DNA of 64,000 bases. Source: Sulfolobales archaeon HS-7 (GTDB taxonomy: Archaea; Thermoproteota; Thermoprotei_A; Sulfolobales; Sulfolobaceae). The stretch spans positions 496,001 through 560,000 of the forward strand of contig AP024596.1 of the NCBI GenBank assembly GCA_019704295.1. Direction: 5' to 3'. Of the stretch, positions 37,254 to 47,129 are shown piece by piece. The position numbers and the translations under genes are program-made. The first letter of the stretch is position 1. The number at the start of each line of letters is the position of its first letter. The notes under the pieces are model-generated. The model saw only the letters and a list, made by a program, of their open reading frames with translations. It did no database searches and was not told the DNA's origin.

Positions 37254-38042
37254 TTTCCAATATAATCCGTCATCTAATATAAAGGCTTCAGCGTTTAAAC
37301 CAGACAGTAGTGATTTCACGAAAATCGAATTCATGAGAACCGATGTTGACGTGGGTATTCTACCTCGTTCTTGCATAACTTTTATTACAATTTGTTCGGC
37401 AGTTAACGGTTTGTCACTAATTAACGAGATCACTTTTTTCTCTAAATTTCTAAGGTATGTTATGTTTTTCTCAATCAATTCTATCATCTTTCTACTATTA
37501 GTTATTATAGGTCCGTGCGCAATAACGGAATACTCCTTGGATTTAACCACCTCTTTCACTTTCTCTAGGGATTCCAACTCTGCCCATACATCTGCATGAA
37601 AGGGAAAAACGAAATTCTCTAGAACCTTTTCGCCTAACACGGTATCACCAAGATATACAACCTTATCGAACAGAAATATAACATGCCCCGGTGTATGACC
37701 TGGAGTCCGGAGGGTCTCGACTGGTGAGTTACCTAATTCCGTGATAATATCCCCCCTTATGAGATCATAAGTAAAGATTTCGTTATATCTTGACGAGAAT
37801 CCATATACCATCATTCGTCTACCAATGTCGGTTAATCCCCATAAATCCTCCTTTGGGAGAAACTTCTTCCCATCTTTCAGCAGACCTGCTATATGATCAG
37901 CGTGTCCATGAGTAGCTAAAAAGTACTCCGCCTTAATTCCTAGCTCCGAATTCTTTCCTCCTAAATCCACAACGAAAGTATCATCAACAATTAATGTATT
38001 AGGACTACCAGGAATAACCTCTATCCCTTGAGCGATTTTCAT
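37239..38042 (-). CDS. MBL-fold metallo-hydrolase
   Basis: A 267-residue metallo-beta-lactamase-fold protein. The metal site is complete: [10 protein letters not shown] (HxHxDH), a His in TPGHTPGH, the bridging Asp in [10 protein letters not shown] and a late His in VIAHGPI. A C-terminal helical/winged region ([14 protein letters not shown]) resembles the end of LACTB2/glyoxalase-II-like proteins. Cytosolic. The substrate could be a thioester or a phosphodiester; not determinable. It is convergent with sdhC. Confidence 0.9.
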   Translation of the reverse strand: MKIAQGIEVIPGSPNTLIVDDTFVVDLGGKNSELGIKAEYFLATHGHADHIAGLLKDGKKFLPKEDLWGLTDIGRRMMVYGFSSRYNEIFTYDLIRGDIITELGNSPVETLRTPGHTPGHVIFLFDKVVYLGDTVLGEKVLENFVFPFHADVWAELESLEKVKEVVKSKEYSVIAHGPIITNSRKMIELIEKNITYLRNLEKKVISLISDKPLTAEQIVIKVMQERGRIPTSTSVLMNSIFVKSLLSGLNAEAFILDDGLYWKLKGS

Positions 38043-38096
38043 GACTCTATGTTGTTACGAAATAGTTATTTAATGTAAGCGTTTGATTTTAGCTAA

Positions 38097-39074
38097 ATGA
38101 GAAGAGTCCTGCTTACTGCGAAGGCGTTCATTCTCGATAACTTGAGAAGCAGATTTACCATATTTTGGATCGTAATTTTCCCTGTGGTCATATTTCTACT
38201 TTTCCTACTTATTTTCGGCAACATGTCTACTTTCTCATATCACGTATACGTACTCGGAACTAATGCATCAACGATTGTAAGGGAATTAAATGCTTTGAAC
38301 ATTCCTTCAAGCGTAGGTAGGGTTAACCTAAACCAAGAACCCGGTATCTTGGTTATCGTTAACAATTCGCAAATTGAAGTTAACTACTCAACCGGTTTAA
38401 AGCTTCAAGCAGCAGGGATTTACTCTTACGTTAAGTGCTTGAAATTAAACAAGACCCCTCCGATCTCCATAGGGGGGAAATTTAGTACGGGAAAGTACAT
38501 AGCTACGGGCATGCTTGGCATTATTGCATTGACGAACGGCGTTTTCGGGATAGTGGGAGTGGCATCAGGATATTACAGAGACGGACTTACAATAAGATTA
38601 GCATCATCACCTCTCTCTAACATTGAATGGGTATTATCGTATGTAATTTACGAGCTGGTAATTACAGCACTATCCACGTTGGCCTTACTGATATTCTCAG
38701 CGATTCTAGGTATACTACCCTCCCTATCACCGATATTAATTCTCGCATTATTACTTGGTACTATAATGTTCGCCGGCATAGGAGAATTCATTTTCGGACT
38801 CACGCCCAAGGACAGGATCTTCATAGGAGAGTCGATCGCGACAGTTTTAATCTTCCCTTTAATGTTTCTCAGTAACTCTTTCTATGCTACGTCAAACTTC
38901 CCTATAGTTGTCTCGACAGCTCTACAATACATGCCTGTGAGTGCAGTAAATTCGATTATACGATTTTCAGTATTCGGTGGTCCTTTTCCGACTATCAGTT
39001 TACTTGAGGTTGTGATCATTGCGACAATTTTCATACTCCTCGGTAGCAAGTCCATGAGGCTAAGGGAAGTATGA
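38097..39074 (+). CDS. ABC-2 type membrane permease without adjacent ATPase
   Basis: A 325-residue membrane protein. An N-terminal cytoplasmic stretch (AFILDNLRSRFTIFW) and helix 1 are followed by an extracellular domain (about 43-130) with sequons NASTIV and NNSQ, then five C-terminal helices (from about 140). This is the ABC-2/CcmB-type exporter permease layout, with GYYRDGLTIRLASSPLS as coupling region. It overlaps tmcA by 4 bp. No ATPase lies beside it; the ATPase at 30794-31708 has its own permease, so the partner may be elsewhere. Confidence 0.75.
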   Translation: MRRVLLTAKAFILDNLRSRFTIFWIVIFPVVIFLLFLLIFGNMSTFSYHVYVLGTNASTIVRELNALNIPSSVGRVNLNQEPGILVIVNNSQIEVNYSTGLKLQAAGIYSYVKCLKLNKTPPISIGGKFSTGKYIATGMLGIIALTNGVFGIVGVASGYYRDGLTIRLASSPLSNIEWVLSYVIYELVITALSTLALLIFSAILGILPSLSPILILALLLGTIMFAGIGEFIFGLTPKDRIFIGESIATVLIFPLMFLSNSFYATSNFPIVVSTALQYMPVSAVNSIIRFSVFGGPFPTISLLEVVIIATIFILLGSKSMRLREV

Positions 39075-41293
39075 GAGAAGAGATTTTGGAACGGTTTATT
39101 AGCGATTTCGAGAAGGCGAAGATGTTAAATTACAGACAATTAGCCTACATTGAGGGAAGTGACTCTGTTACAACCGCATTACACTTAGTAAAAAAGTACA
39201 TAGAGACTACAGCTAATCCTAGAATCGTGTATTTCTATCATCCGTGGATAAGTAACGCGAAGGAAAGGTTAAACAAGTTCCTCAATATTTACAGCAACCT
39301 GGTTGATGTAGACTACGACACCTCAGAGAAAATATTAGGAGAGACAAGTGACGTAGCAATTCTAGACATGATAGATGATTTCAGACCGAACTATATTGCA
39401 AGAGCTGTAGAAACCGTAAAGGGAGGCGGACTAATTGTGATGTATACTGACGAAATGTCCTCAAACACTAAGCTTTTCAGAAGTACGATAATAACGGGAG
39501 ATGGAATCGATGATTATTATGAGAGACGTTTTCTGGAAAAAATGAACAAATACAAGGGGATCTTGGTCATTAAAGGAGATGAGGCAAACTACGATCCCTT
39601 ACCTCTTAAACCAAAAGTCGATGAGCCAAAAAAGGGAACTAATGACGATCCAGTCTCCCTCTGCATATCAATTGACGAGGAGGAAGCATTCAGAGAACTC
39701 AGCTTTCTATTACGGGGAGGAAGAAGGGTAGTCAGTATAATATCTCCCAGGGGGAGGGGAAAAAGTTCTGTTACTGGAATATTCCTTGGATATTTAGCGA
39801 GAAAAAGAAGGGATAGAAGAACTAAAGTAATAGTTACCTCTCCATCACCTGAGTCGTCGTCTCAGATCATGAGTCTCCTCACTAAGACGTTGAAACTACT
39901 AATGGTATCGTATGAGGAAAAAAAGGACTCTAGAGGGAACACAGTCTCAGTAATTACAGATAACCTTACAGTGAAGTGGGTTCCTCCACATGTAGCGATG
40001 AAGGAGGATGGGTTTGCCATCGTGGTTGATGAAGCGGCGGCCTTAGGTCTCTCCTTTGTGGATTATTTCGTTAGAAAATGGGACAAGGTAATATTACTTA
40101 CAACTGTCCACGGCTATGAGGGTTCAGGAAGGAGCTTTATAAAATTCCTGAACGAGTACCTTGGGAAAAGGAAAGGTTTAAAGTCGATTACAATATCAAT
40201 GAGTACTCCCTTAAGATATTCCGAGGGAGATTACGTGGAAAAATGGCTTTACGATAGCCTATTGCTTGACGCAGAACCAGCGAAACCTAATCTACGAGAT
40301 ATGATTTTCTTTGAGGAGATCAATAAAGAGGATTTATTTCATGATGATGAGAAATTAAGGAACTTATACGGAATTTTAGTAACTGCACATTACAGGAATA
40401 ATCCCGACGACCTAATGATAATGGCCGACGGCAAACATCATAAGATATTTACTATTACTGACGATATGGGTATTCCCTTAGCGGTAATCCAAGCAGCAAA
40501 GGAGGGGAATCTAGGGAAGGGAATCATTAACGCATCAATGGCGGGCATAACCTATGAAGGCAATCTTATCCCGGACAGAATAATAAAGCATTACAGGTTA
40601 CCCGACTTTGGGAAACTTAATGGGCTTAGGATAGTGAGGATTGCAGTTCATCCGATTTATCAGGATCAGAAGCTCGGGAGTATTCTACTGAAACAGGTCG
40701 TAACTAACGAATCAGAAAAAGTGGACTGGATAGGTTCGTCCTTCATGATAGATAAAAGGGTTTTGAACTTCTGGCTTAGTAACGGATTCAGAGTAGTTCA
40801 TTTATCTCCAAAAAAGAACGTCGAGTTCAACAGTTATTCCGTCATAGTTATCTTACCGATATCAACTAGTGCTAACAAATATATTATGGAAATTGAGAAA
40901 ATTTTAAAACAGAGAATTATCCTGACGATTCATGACGTCTACTTCGATTTGTCCCCAGAGATAGCATTATCCATTTTAAAGCACTTAAATTATAAGGAGT
41001 CTTTGACGATAGACCGTATACATATATTAAAGCTAGTAGCTTTTGTAAACGGGGAGTTACCCTATGAGTCAGTTTCGGATTCGATTAAGCTCCTTTTTCA
41101 TAAGTACATTATGGAGAACATAAGAAATGATCGACTAACACCCGAGATGGAAATGGCGCTAGTATCAAAAGTCCTTCAAGGAAAGCCATGGGGAACGACC
41201 GGATTTCTCCTTGGTCTGAGAAGCCAAGACATTCAACAACTAATACATGAGGCGGTGTTACTACTCCTAGATTCCTTAGGATATACAGTATAG
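39071..41293 (+). CDS. tmcA: tRNA(Met) cytidine acetyltransferase
   Basis: Installs N4-acetylcytidine in RNA (tRNA wobble; in archaeal hyperthermophiles also many other sites), using acetyl-CoA and ATP. The 740 residues show the TmcA order: N-terminal domain, RNA-helicase-like module with Walker A SPRGRGKSSVTG (about 225-235) and Walker B VVDEAAAL, then a GNAT acetyltransferase domain with RIAVHPIYQDQKLGSILL, and the C-terminal tRNA-binding part. The start overlaps the preceding permease gene by 4 bp (ATGA), so they are co-transcribed. Confidence 0.95.
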   Translation: MREEILERFISDFEKAKMLNYRQLAYIEGSDSVTTALHLVKKYIETTANPRIVYFYHPWISNAKERLNKFLNIYSNLVDVDYDTSEKILGETSDVAILDMIDDFRPNYIARAVETVKGGGLIVMYTDEMSSNTKLFRSTIITGDGIDDYYERRFLEKMNKYKGILVIKGDEANYDPLPLKPKVDEPKKGTNDDPVSLCISIDEEEAFRELSFLLRGGRRVVSIISPRGRGKSSVTGIFLGYLARKRRDRRTKVIVTSPSPESSSQIMSLLTKTLKLLMVSYEEKKDSRGNTVSVITDNLTVKWVPPHVAMKEDGFAIVVDEAAALGLSFVDYFVRKWDKVILLTTVHGYEGSGRSFIKFLNEYLGKRKGLKSITISMSTPLRYSEGDYVEKWLYDSLLLDAEPAKPNLRDMIFFEEINKEDLFHDDEKLRNLYGILVTAHYRNNPDDLMIMADGKHHKIFTITDDMGIPLAVIQAAKEGNLGKGIINASMAGITYEGNLIPDRIIKHYRLPDFGKLNGLRIVRIAVHPIYQDQKLGSILLKQVVTNESEKVDWIGSSFMIDKRVLNFWLSNGFRVVHLSPKKNVEFNSYSVIVILPISTSANKYIMEIEKILKQRIILTIHDVYFDLSPEIALSILKHLNYKESLTIDRIHILKLVAFVNGELPYESVSDSIKLLFHKYIMENIRNDRLTPEMEMALVSKVLQGKPWGTTGFLLGLRSQDIQQLIHEAVLLLLDSLGYTV

Positions 41294-41355
41294 TGAAAGA
41301 CAAACTTTCTCAGTTAAGGAAAAATTTATTCATTTAAATATCCGAGAATATTATT

Positions 41356-41814
41356 ATGAAGAGATTTAACACCGGACGCGTTAAGAGGGGTTCTTTGAAA
41401 ATACTTATACTTAATGCGGTTAAATCAGGACCTGTAAAAAGCTATGAAATAATGAAAAGTTTAGAGAATATGACTAATGGTATATACTCTCCAAGCCCAG
41501 GCGCAATATATCCTGTGCTCAAGAAGCTTACCGATAGCGGTTTGATCAGAGTGTATGAGGAAGATGGAACAAAATACTACGTAATCGCCCCCAAAGGAGA
41601 GAAAGAGTTACAGGAATTCAAGGAGGAGGTAAAGCACTTACTCACAAATAAGGGAGAAAAAGGACTCATTCTACCCAAGATTTTCGAATTAGGAGTCCTT
41701 CTTTATAAAAACTCTAGAGATATCGACGAGAAGAAGGCGAAGGATATTATAAATATTTTGGATGACTGTAAATATAAAATAGAGCAACTTCTGAAGAGAG
41801 AGATAAGTAACTAG
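41356..41814 (+). CDS. PadR-family transcriptional regulator
   Basis: A 152-residue protein. The N-terminal winged helix (about 15-90) has the PadR order: LKILILNAV, SYEIMKSL, the recognition region SPSPGAIYPVLKKLTDSGLI and the wing VYEEDGTKYYVIAPKG. A C-terminal coiled-coil helix for dimerisation follows (about 115-150). Such proteins usually repress nearby efflux or stress genes in response to small phenolics or drugs; here tmcA lies upstream and a chlorite-dismutase-family gene 370 bp downstream. Target unknown. Confidence 0.88.
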   Translation: MKRFNTGRVKRGSLKILILNAVKSGPVKSYEIMKSLENMTNGIYSPSPGAIYPVLKKLTDSGLIRVYEEDGTKYYVIAPKGEKELQEFKEEVKHLLTNKGEKGLILPKIFELGVLLYKNSRDIDEKKAKDIINILDDCKYKIEQLLKREISN

Positions 41815-42183
41815 AGGAAACTTTTACACTTTGACCGGTATACCCTAAAATTGTCTTACAGAAATAATTTCGATTGGTTAATATTAGTTTATGCAAAAAC
41901 AATGGAATTTATAAGTATATTATACTTTGTCACACCCTGAAAGTCAAGAGAAATTCTCTCATGGGACTCTACGTAACGCGTCTGACTATGTGGAACACTG
42001 GAAATCATACTTTAGAAGATTTATCATATACAAACTAATACCCTGGTTTTAAGCCCTGATAAAGTATATTACTCACATTAATTACGTATTGTCCATCCTC
42101 ACCACAAATAGTGAAGCTTTTCTGATACAGCCACTTTGTAATTTGAGAGGAACTTTTTATCAACGAGATTTATACTTAAAGAT
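41815..42183. other. 369-bp intergenic region
   Basis: The right end holds a TATA-like actttttat at about 42153 for the downstream gene. The rest has no frame with start and promoter, and no RNA gene or repeat was recognised. Confidence 0.4.
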
Positions 42184-42849
42184 ATGTATATGTTTATAGA
42201 CGCCGTAAAATTCACGGAAACTTGGTGGAGTATTGGAAGCGGTGAGAAAAAGAAATTGTTAGGTATAGTCAACGAATATATTAGTGACAAAAGACCCTTA
42301 CTCTTTAGGAAGTACATCTCGTTGCGCTATGACTCGGACATGCTCTTTTGGATCGCTGTAGAGGATCCCGAAGATATAGCTAAATTTAGGGTTTACATAA
42401 ACTCGTTTCTTTACCCTTATCTAAAAGAAATTTTTAGCATGCTATCAATATATGAGCCATCTCCATACGTTAATTCCGATATTAAACAGTTTACTTATCC
42501 CCCAAAAAAATATTTCATAGCTTACCCAATGAAAAAGGAGGTAGAATGGTATCTCCTACCGTTTGAAGAAAGAAAGAGAATTATGGCAGAGCACATAGGT
42601 ATGGCTAGGAGTCATCCAGAAGCCAAAGACATCCTCTCCTATACAACTTATTCCTTCGGATTAGGAGATCAGGAATATGTGGTAATTTACGAAACCGATT
42701 CCCTTTTGCAGTGGTCACATGTTACGGAAAAACTAAGAGAAGCACAGGCCAGAAGATGGATAGTTAAGGAGGAACCTATCTTAGTTGGCAAGCTGTTTAG
42801 CGATGATGATTTAGCTCCATCCAGGTTAGATAGGGGATATTCGAAATAG
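42184..42849 (+). CDS. chlorite-dismutase-family haem protein (HemQ/Cld-like)
   Basis: A 221-residue protein of the dimeric alpha/beta-barrel chlorite dismutase/coproheme decarboxylase family. The first ferredoxin-like repeat begins FIDAVKFTETWW, the linker includes YFIAYPMKK, and the second repeat holds EERKRIMAEHIGMARSHPE, where His137 (or His144) would be the proximal haem ligand, and FGLGDQEYVVIYETDSL. Archaeal members are commonly linked with haem biosynthesis rather than chlorite breakdown. A TATA box about 27 bp upstream suggests a leaderless start; a second ATG two codons in is an alternative. Confidence 0.85.
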   Translation: MYMFIDAVKFTETWWSIGSGEKKKLLGIVNEYISDKRPLLFRKYISLRYDSDMLFWIAVEDPEDIAKFRVYINSFLYPYLKEIFSMLSIYEPSPYVNSDIKQFTYPPKKYFIAYPMKKEVEWYLLPFEERKRIMAEHIGMARSHPEAKDILSYTTYSFGLGDQEYVVIYETDSLLQWSHVTEKLREAQARRWIVKEEPILVGKLFSDDDLAPSRLDRGYSK

Positions 42850-42884
42850 TCGGCACACTAACAATATGATTTAACTTCAGCGTT

Positions 42885-43403
42885 TTAGGTATCCTGTATA
42901 ATACCGAGAAGTTTCCTCACCTCTGCATGAAATTTTCCGTCAGCCTTAAACAACTTAGTGTAGATTATGCTTTTTTCGTCATCAATATAAACTTCAATGT
43001 TGTTATACGCTAGTTTCCCCCATACCCTTTTTGGCGCGCAGTCGTTAGCCACTGACAAGAATCTATTATAAAATAATAAATACATCCTACGAATGCTTTC
43101 TAAATTTATCTCATGTTCACGTCTTGAAATATAGAATGAGGGATTATAGAACATACTTGCAAGCACTTCGGTTGCTGTTAATGACTTCCAATGATCCCTT
43201 CTCTCTAAGGCTTTTTTCGACTCTACAAAAAGATTAATTAATTCATCCCATGGCATATGCTCTATATTGCCCGTATAACTTGTCTTAAGTTTATCCCTGA
43301 TTAGAAATATCCTTTCCTCAATGTGTTCCACTCTAGCTGGGAAGTATGCGTCTACTAAGATATTCTTACACTCATAAAAGGGTATTAACGTTTCATGCAG
43401 CAA
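42885..43403 (-). CDS. hypothetical protein after dppC
   Basis: A 172-residue soluble, mainly helical protein, not recognised. It has a charged N-terminal helix (ARVEHIEERIFLIRDKL), a middle region EVLASMFYNPSF and a C-terminal strand pair with IEVYIDDEKSIIYTKLF. Its start overlaps the end of the permease gene by 11 bp, so it is translated with it. It may be a HEPN-like helical protein, but no RxxxxH motif was found. Confidence 0.55.
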   Translation of the reverse strand: MLHETLIPFYECKNILVDAYFPARVEHIEERIFLIRDKLKTSYTGNIEHMPWDELINLFVESKKALERRDHWKSLTATEVLASMFYNPSFYISRREHEINLESIRRMYLLFYNRFLSVANDCAPKRVWGKLAYNNIEVYIDDEKSIIYTKLFKADGKFHAEVRKLLGIIQDT

Positions 43404-44262
43404 CCTTTCTTAGCCTCGGATTAGAGATTTCGTCAATTCCGTAACTAAAGAGGATCAGTCCTGTCATGAATAGAACTACAGCTATAGACGGGAATAGTAG
43501 ATACCATATCGCTCGTGTCCCATATATGGCACCTGAAGCTAGAGCATTGTTTATAAGTATACCCCAGTTGAACTTATTTACAGGAAGAACTCCTAAGAAG
43601 TAAAGCCCTACAGCTGCGTACAAAGCGCCCTCAACGTTGAATATAAAATGAATTCCTATATATGAGCCTAAGTTAGGCATTACTTCCCTGAATATTATGT
43701 GTCCTGATCCTAAGCCTAGAACTTTGGACACTTCAACATAGGGCATTTGCTTCATTAACAACATCTGGGACCTTATAGAACGTGCCAGCCCAGTCCATCC
43801 ACTTATGCTTAATATACCTGCTAAAATGAAGGGATTAGTACTTCTAATAGAGGTAGCAAGTATTAGAACCAAGATAAGGCTTGGCATCGTCATTACTATG
43901 TCGTTTACTGACATGAGTACGGTATCTATAGTCCCTCCAAGATAACCCGCAGTTAATCCTACGGCTATACCAATAAGAGTTGTAAAGAGTCCAGCCAGGA
44001 AACTCACCTCAAGAATAAATGGTGCTCCCCAGACAATATCACCCAGAATACTGTCACCTATAGGGCCTGTTCCCAAAATATAGTAAGGGTTGTTCAGTTG
44101 AGGAGGTAAGAATTCCATTTTTGGGTTTATCGTAGTTACGTCAGGTTTTGGGACAACTAAAGGGCCTACTGTGGCTAAAAGTATAAAGAATATCGTTATT
44201 AGGAAGCCTACTCTGCCCTTTTTATTAACCCATATAAGTTTCAAGTAGTCAAATAATTTCAT
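43393..44262 (-). CDS. oligopeptide/dipeptide ABC transporter permease (DppC type)
   Basis: A 289-residue permease with six helices. N-terminal features (VNKKGRVGFLITIFFILLATVGPLVVP) and the EAA-type loop LVEVSKVLGLGSGHIIFREVMPNL are those of DppC/OppC. It contains an ILGTGPIGDSILGDIVWGAP segment, a version of the LGTDxLGRD motif of this subfamily. The matching DppB, DppD, DppF and binding protein are 8.5-14 kb away (52.8-57.9 kb), where no DppC is present, so this gene probably completes that transporter. It shares a strand with the large surface protein 67 bp upstream. Confidence 0.88.
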   Translation of the reverse strand: MKLFDYLKLIWVNKKGRVGFLITIFFILLATVGPLVVPKPDVTTINPKMEFLPPQLNNPYYILGTGPIGDSILGDIVWGAPFILEVSFLAGLFTTLIGIAVGLTAGYLGGTIDTVLMSVNDIVMTMPSLILVLILATSIRSTNPFILAGILSISGWTGLARSIRSQMLLMKQMPYVEVSKVLGLGSGHIIFREVMPNLGSYIGIHFIFNVEGALYAAVGLYFLGVLPVNKFNWGILINNALASGAIYGTRAIWYLLFPSIAVVLFMTGLILFSYGIDEISNPRLRKVAA

Positions 44263-44329
44263 TATAATCTATTCTTCTTACCAAGTAATTAGAGTTTTTG
44301 CAAAAAAACTTGCGAATACAAACTTGTAC

Positions 44330-46933
44330 TCACTTCCTTTTCCTTATTACAGCTATCAAAACTACTACTAAAATTATAATTATAATACTTATGTATAAAA
44401 TTATTGAAGTTTTGTTGATAGTCGTCAAATCTTTTAGCAGTGTTTGAGAGAGGGAGGGAGAAACGGTTAACGTGAATTGAACGTTCTGGATGAAGGGATA
44501 TAAAGAACCTGTCTGATTCCATTCTAGTGTTAACGGGAGGGTATAGTTAGCAGGAGCTAATACTCCGCTGCTCACACTAACTATATAGGTAACGTTAAAC
44601 ACCTCGCCTGGCCTCACGTCACCAACAAAGGATTTAGAAGCAGTAAGACTTTGGAGGGGATTCGTTGAACTCACATATAGACATATTGCATTGTCACCGC
44701 CTGAGAATATGGCCACTAGGTTCTTCGCCGTCACGTTAGCGTTATTTCTGAGTTCTATAGTAACAGCTACCTTAGATGCGCCAGGAGTTAAGGTTGAATA
44801 ATACACACCAATTACCGAAAAATTAGCTTTTGGATATATAGTTATAGGTATTTTATAATCCAGTACGCCTCCATCAAATTTAATTATTGCGTCCATCTGA
44901 TATAGCCCAGGTTCTATCATGCTTGGAACGTTGATCAAGAAGATCGACTTTTCAACAGTACCAGTAGGTATAGCTCCCAGGTGAACGATGCTAGAGGAAA
45001 TTAGGGGAAACGGTGATGAAAGTGACACGTTAAGTCCCTCTCCTATCCCAGCACCAGTATTACCCAAAATTATCTGAACCTGTACATCAGTGTATCCTTG
45101 GAATATTTGAGGCGGAGTTAACGCATAATTGACTGTTATATTAGGACCTGATATTATAACGGGAATAAAATAAATCTGTGACATACCGTTAAAGTAAGTG
45201 ATCGTAACTGGGATGTTATAGACACCTGGAGTAGCGTTAGGATATACGTTAGCTGTGAAAACAACTGGTACTGGAGTTCCTATGGGTACGTTTCCTACGT
45301 ATTTTGTATTAGTCGTTACCATTATTGGGTATTCCGAAGAGACGCTAACAGACACGTTAGTTGCAACCACTGTACCTCCATTCTGTAAGATAACAGTTAA
45401 CGGTAGTTGAGTTTCTCCTGGAGAGGCAGAAATTGGCGATGACTCCGTACCCCATAACGAAGTAAGGGAATACTTCACGTATCCGGTTATAGAAACGGGA
45501 AGTAACACTGTTTCTTTCATTCCACCATAATATGTTACAGTTACGGGAATGTAATAGATCCCTATAGACGCGTTGTCCACTATATTAGCCATGATAGTGA
45601 CAGTGATTGGTGCTCCAATTGGCATATCCCCTATAAACTGGTGGTCCTGTAACGGAATTATCGGATACGAGTTCCCGATATAAACAGAGGCATTGGTTAT
45701 AGAGACTGTGCCAGAGTTAACTAAAACTATTGAAAGGGGAACATCGGTTTCTCCGGGTGAGACTATTAGTGGTTGGTTTTCACTTCCCCAAACAGTTGTC
45801 CCCGTGAAGTTAACTACGCCCGTGATTACAACTGATACTATTATCTTTTGGGATATACCGTTAAAGTAAGTGATCGTAACTGGGATGTTATAGACACCTG
45901 GAGTAGCGTTAGGATATACGTTAGCTGTGAAAACAACTGGTACTGGAGTTCCTATGGGTACGTTTCCTACATATTGTTTATCGGATAGAAACTGTACTGG
46001 GTACGTTGAGTTAACCTCTACAGTTACGTTAGTAACGGTTGATAGTCCGCCGTTTACTAAAATTATTGACAGGGGGACTCTGCTTTCTCCAGCAGTGACC
46101 TGAATAGGTTGTTGCTCTGTACCCCACACCGACGTTGCAGTGAAGTTAACATATCCCGATATGGTTACAGGAAGTTTCAATTTAGTAACAGAGCCGTTAA
46201 AGTAAGTGATCGTAACTGGGATGTTATAGACACCTGGAGTAGCGTTAGGATATACGTTAGCTGTGAAAACAACTGGTACTGGAGTTCCTATGGGTACGTT
46301 TCCTACGTATTGTTTATCGGATAGAAACTGTACTGGGTACGTTGAGTTAACCTCTACAGTTACGTTAGTGGCAATTACATCTCCTCCATTACTTACATAT
46401 ATAGAAAGTGGTACTCTCTGATCGCCTGCTGAGACCGTCAAAGGATCGGTTTCTGAACCCCAGACCGTATCACCTGTAAAGTTAACGTAACCTAAAATAG
46501 GTACCTGAGATGATACGTTATACACTGGATAAAGTATGTCGTAATAGTAGTACGACGAGTTATATGCTATAAAATACATGTTATAAACTCCGTCATGCGC
46601 CTTTGGATTAACGCCAGTGAAAAGTATGAAGGAGAATTTAAACCCCGGTTGAATTTGCGCAAAAGTGAAGTTAGGTACTCCCCCCTTGTAGTAATATGAC
46701 GTAAACGGAAATACGAAATCTGGCTTTATAATTACATTATACATGACATACGGTTTAATATATACTACAGTGAAGTTTACAGGAACTCCAGATTCGCCTG
46801 GAGCTAATGTTTCCAGTGGCTGTGCATAAATTAAAAAAGGTGAATTATTAGTTGTGGGAACCTGCGCAATCAGAAGAGGAGTGACTAGTCCAATGCACAT
46901 TAATAGAAGCAAAACGATGCTCTTCATGAGCAA
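44330..46933 (-). CDS. large repeat-containing surface protein (CARDB/NEW3-like domains)
   Basis: An 867-residue exported protein: signal peptide (about 1-23), then about seven beta-sandwich repeats of roughly 100 residues and a C-terminal membrane helix (about 845-863) ending RKRK. Each repeat opens with VNFTxTxVWGxExxP and carries GxxxVPLSIxLxNGG and YVGNVPIGTPVPVVF, a pattern like CARDB/NEW3 adhesion domains. Asn-x-Ser/Thr sequons are frequent. It lies directly upstream of dppC. It may be a structural or adhesion protein, or an extracellular docking component. Three repeats are nearly identical in DNA (see repeat entry). Confidence 0.8.
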   Translation of the reverse strand: MLMKSIVLLLLMCIGLVTPLLIAQVPTTNNSPFLIYAQPLETLAPGESGVPVNFTVVYIKPYVMYNVIIKPDFVFPFTSYYYKGGVPNFTFAQIQPGFKFSFILFTGVNPKAHDGVYNMYFIAYNSSYYYYDILYPVYNVSSQVPILGYVNFTGDTVWGSETDPLTVSAGDQRVPLSIYVSNGGDVIATNVTVEVNSTYPVQFLSDKQYVGNVPIGTPVPVVFTANVYPNATPGVYNIPVTITYFNGSVTKLKLPVTISGYVNFTATSVWGTEQQPIQVTAGESRVPLSIILVNGGLSTVTNVTVEVNSTYPVQFLSDKQYVGNVPIGTPVPVVFTANVYPNATPGVYNIPVTITYFNGISQKIIVSVVITGVVNFTGTTVWGSENQPLIVSPGETDVPLSIVLVNSGTVSITNASVYIGNSYPIIPLQDHQFIGDMPIGAPITVTIMANIVDNASIGIYYIPVTVTYYGGMKETVLLPVSITGYVKYSLTSLWGTESSPISASPGETQLPLTVILQNGGTVVATNVSVSVSSEYPIMVTTNTKYVGNVPIGTPVPVVFTANVYPNATPGVYNIPVTITYFNGMSQIYFIPVIISGPNITVNYALTPPQIFQGYTDVQVQIILGNTGAGIGEGLNVSLSSPFPLISSSIVHLGAIPTGTVEKSIFLINVPSMIEPGLYQMDAIIKFDGGVLDYKIPITIYPKANFSVIGVYYSTLTPGASKVAVTIELRNNANVTAKNLVAIFSGGDNAICLYVSSTNPLQSLTASKSFVGDVRPGEVFNVTYIVSVSSGVLAPANYTLPLTLEWNQTGSLYPFIQNVQFTLTVSPSLSQTLLKDLTTINKTSIILYISIIIIILVVVLIAVIRKRK
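45186..46369 (-). repeat. near-identical internal DNA repeats in the surface-protein gene
   Basis: The stretches 45858-46033 and 46194-46369 (176 bp each) differ at a single base. A third copy, 45186-45304 (119 bp), matches the first part without visible mismatch. Surrounding parts of the same protein repeats have diverged, so the identity reflects recent duplication or gene conversion. All copies are in the same reading frame and encode the part YFNG back to NSTYPVQFLS. Confidence 0.9.
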
Positions 46934-47129
46934 TAGATATATCGTTTTTACTTAAAAAGTTTCCCCAAAAAGGGATTTACCTTGACATTAAGCACTTTCT
47001 TGATTCTTTGGAGCTATATAGTGGTAAACTATAAGGAATTAACAGCCTTCGATTCCAGTCAGATAACTCTAACAACTCTTAACGCTAGTTGTACAAAATT
47101 TAGGAAAGTTCTGATCGACGTGTAATACT

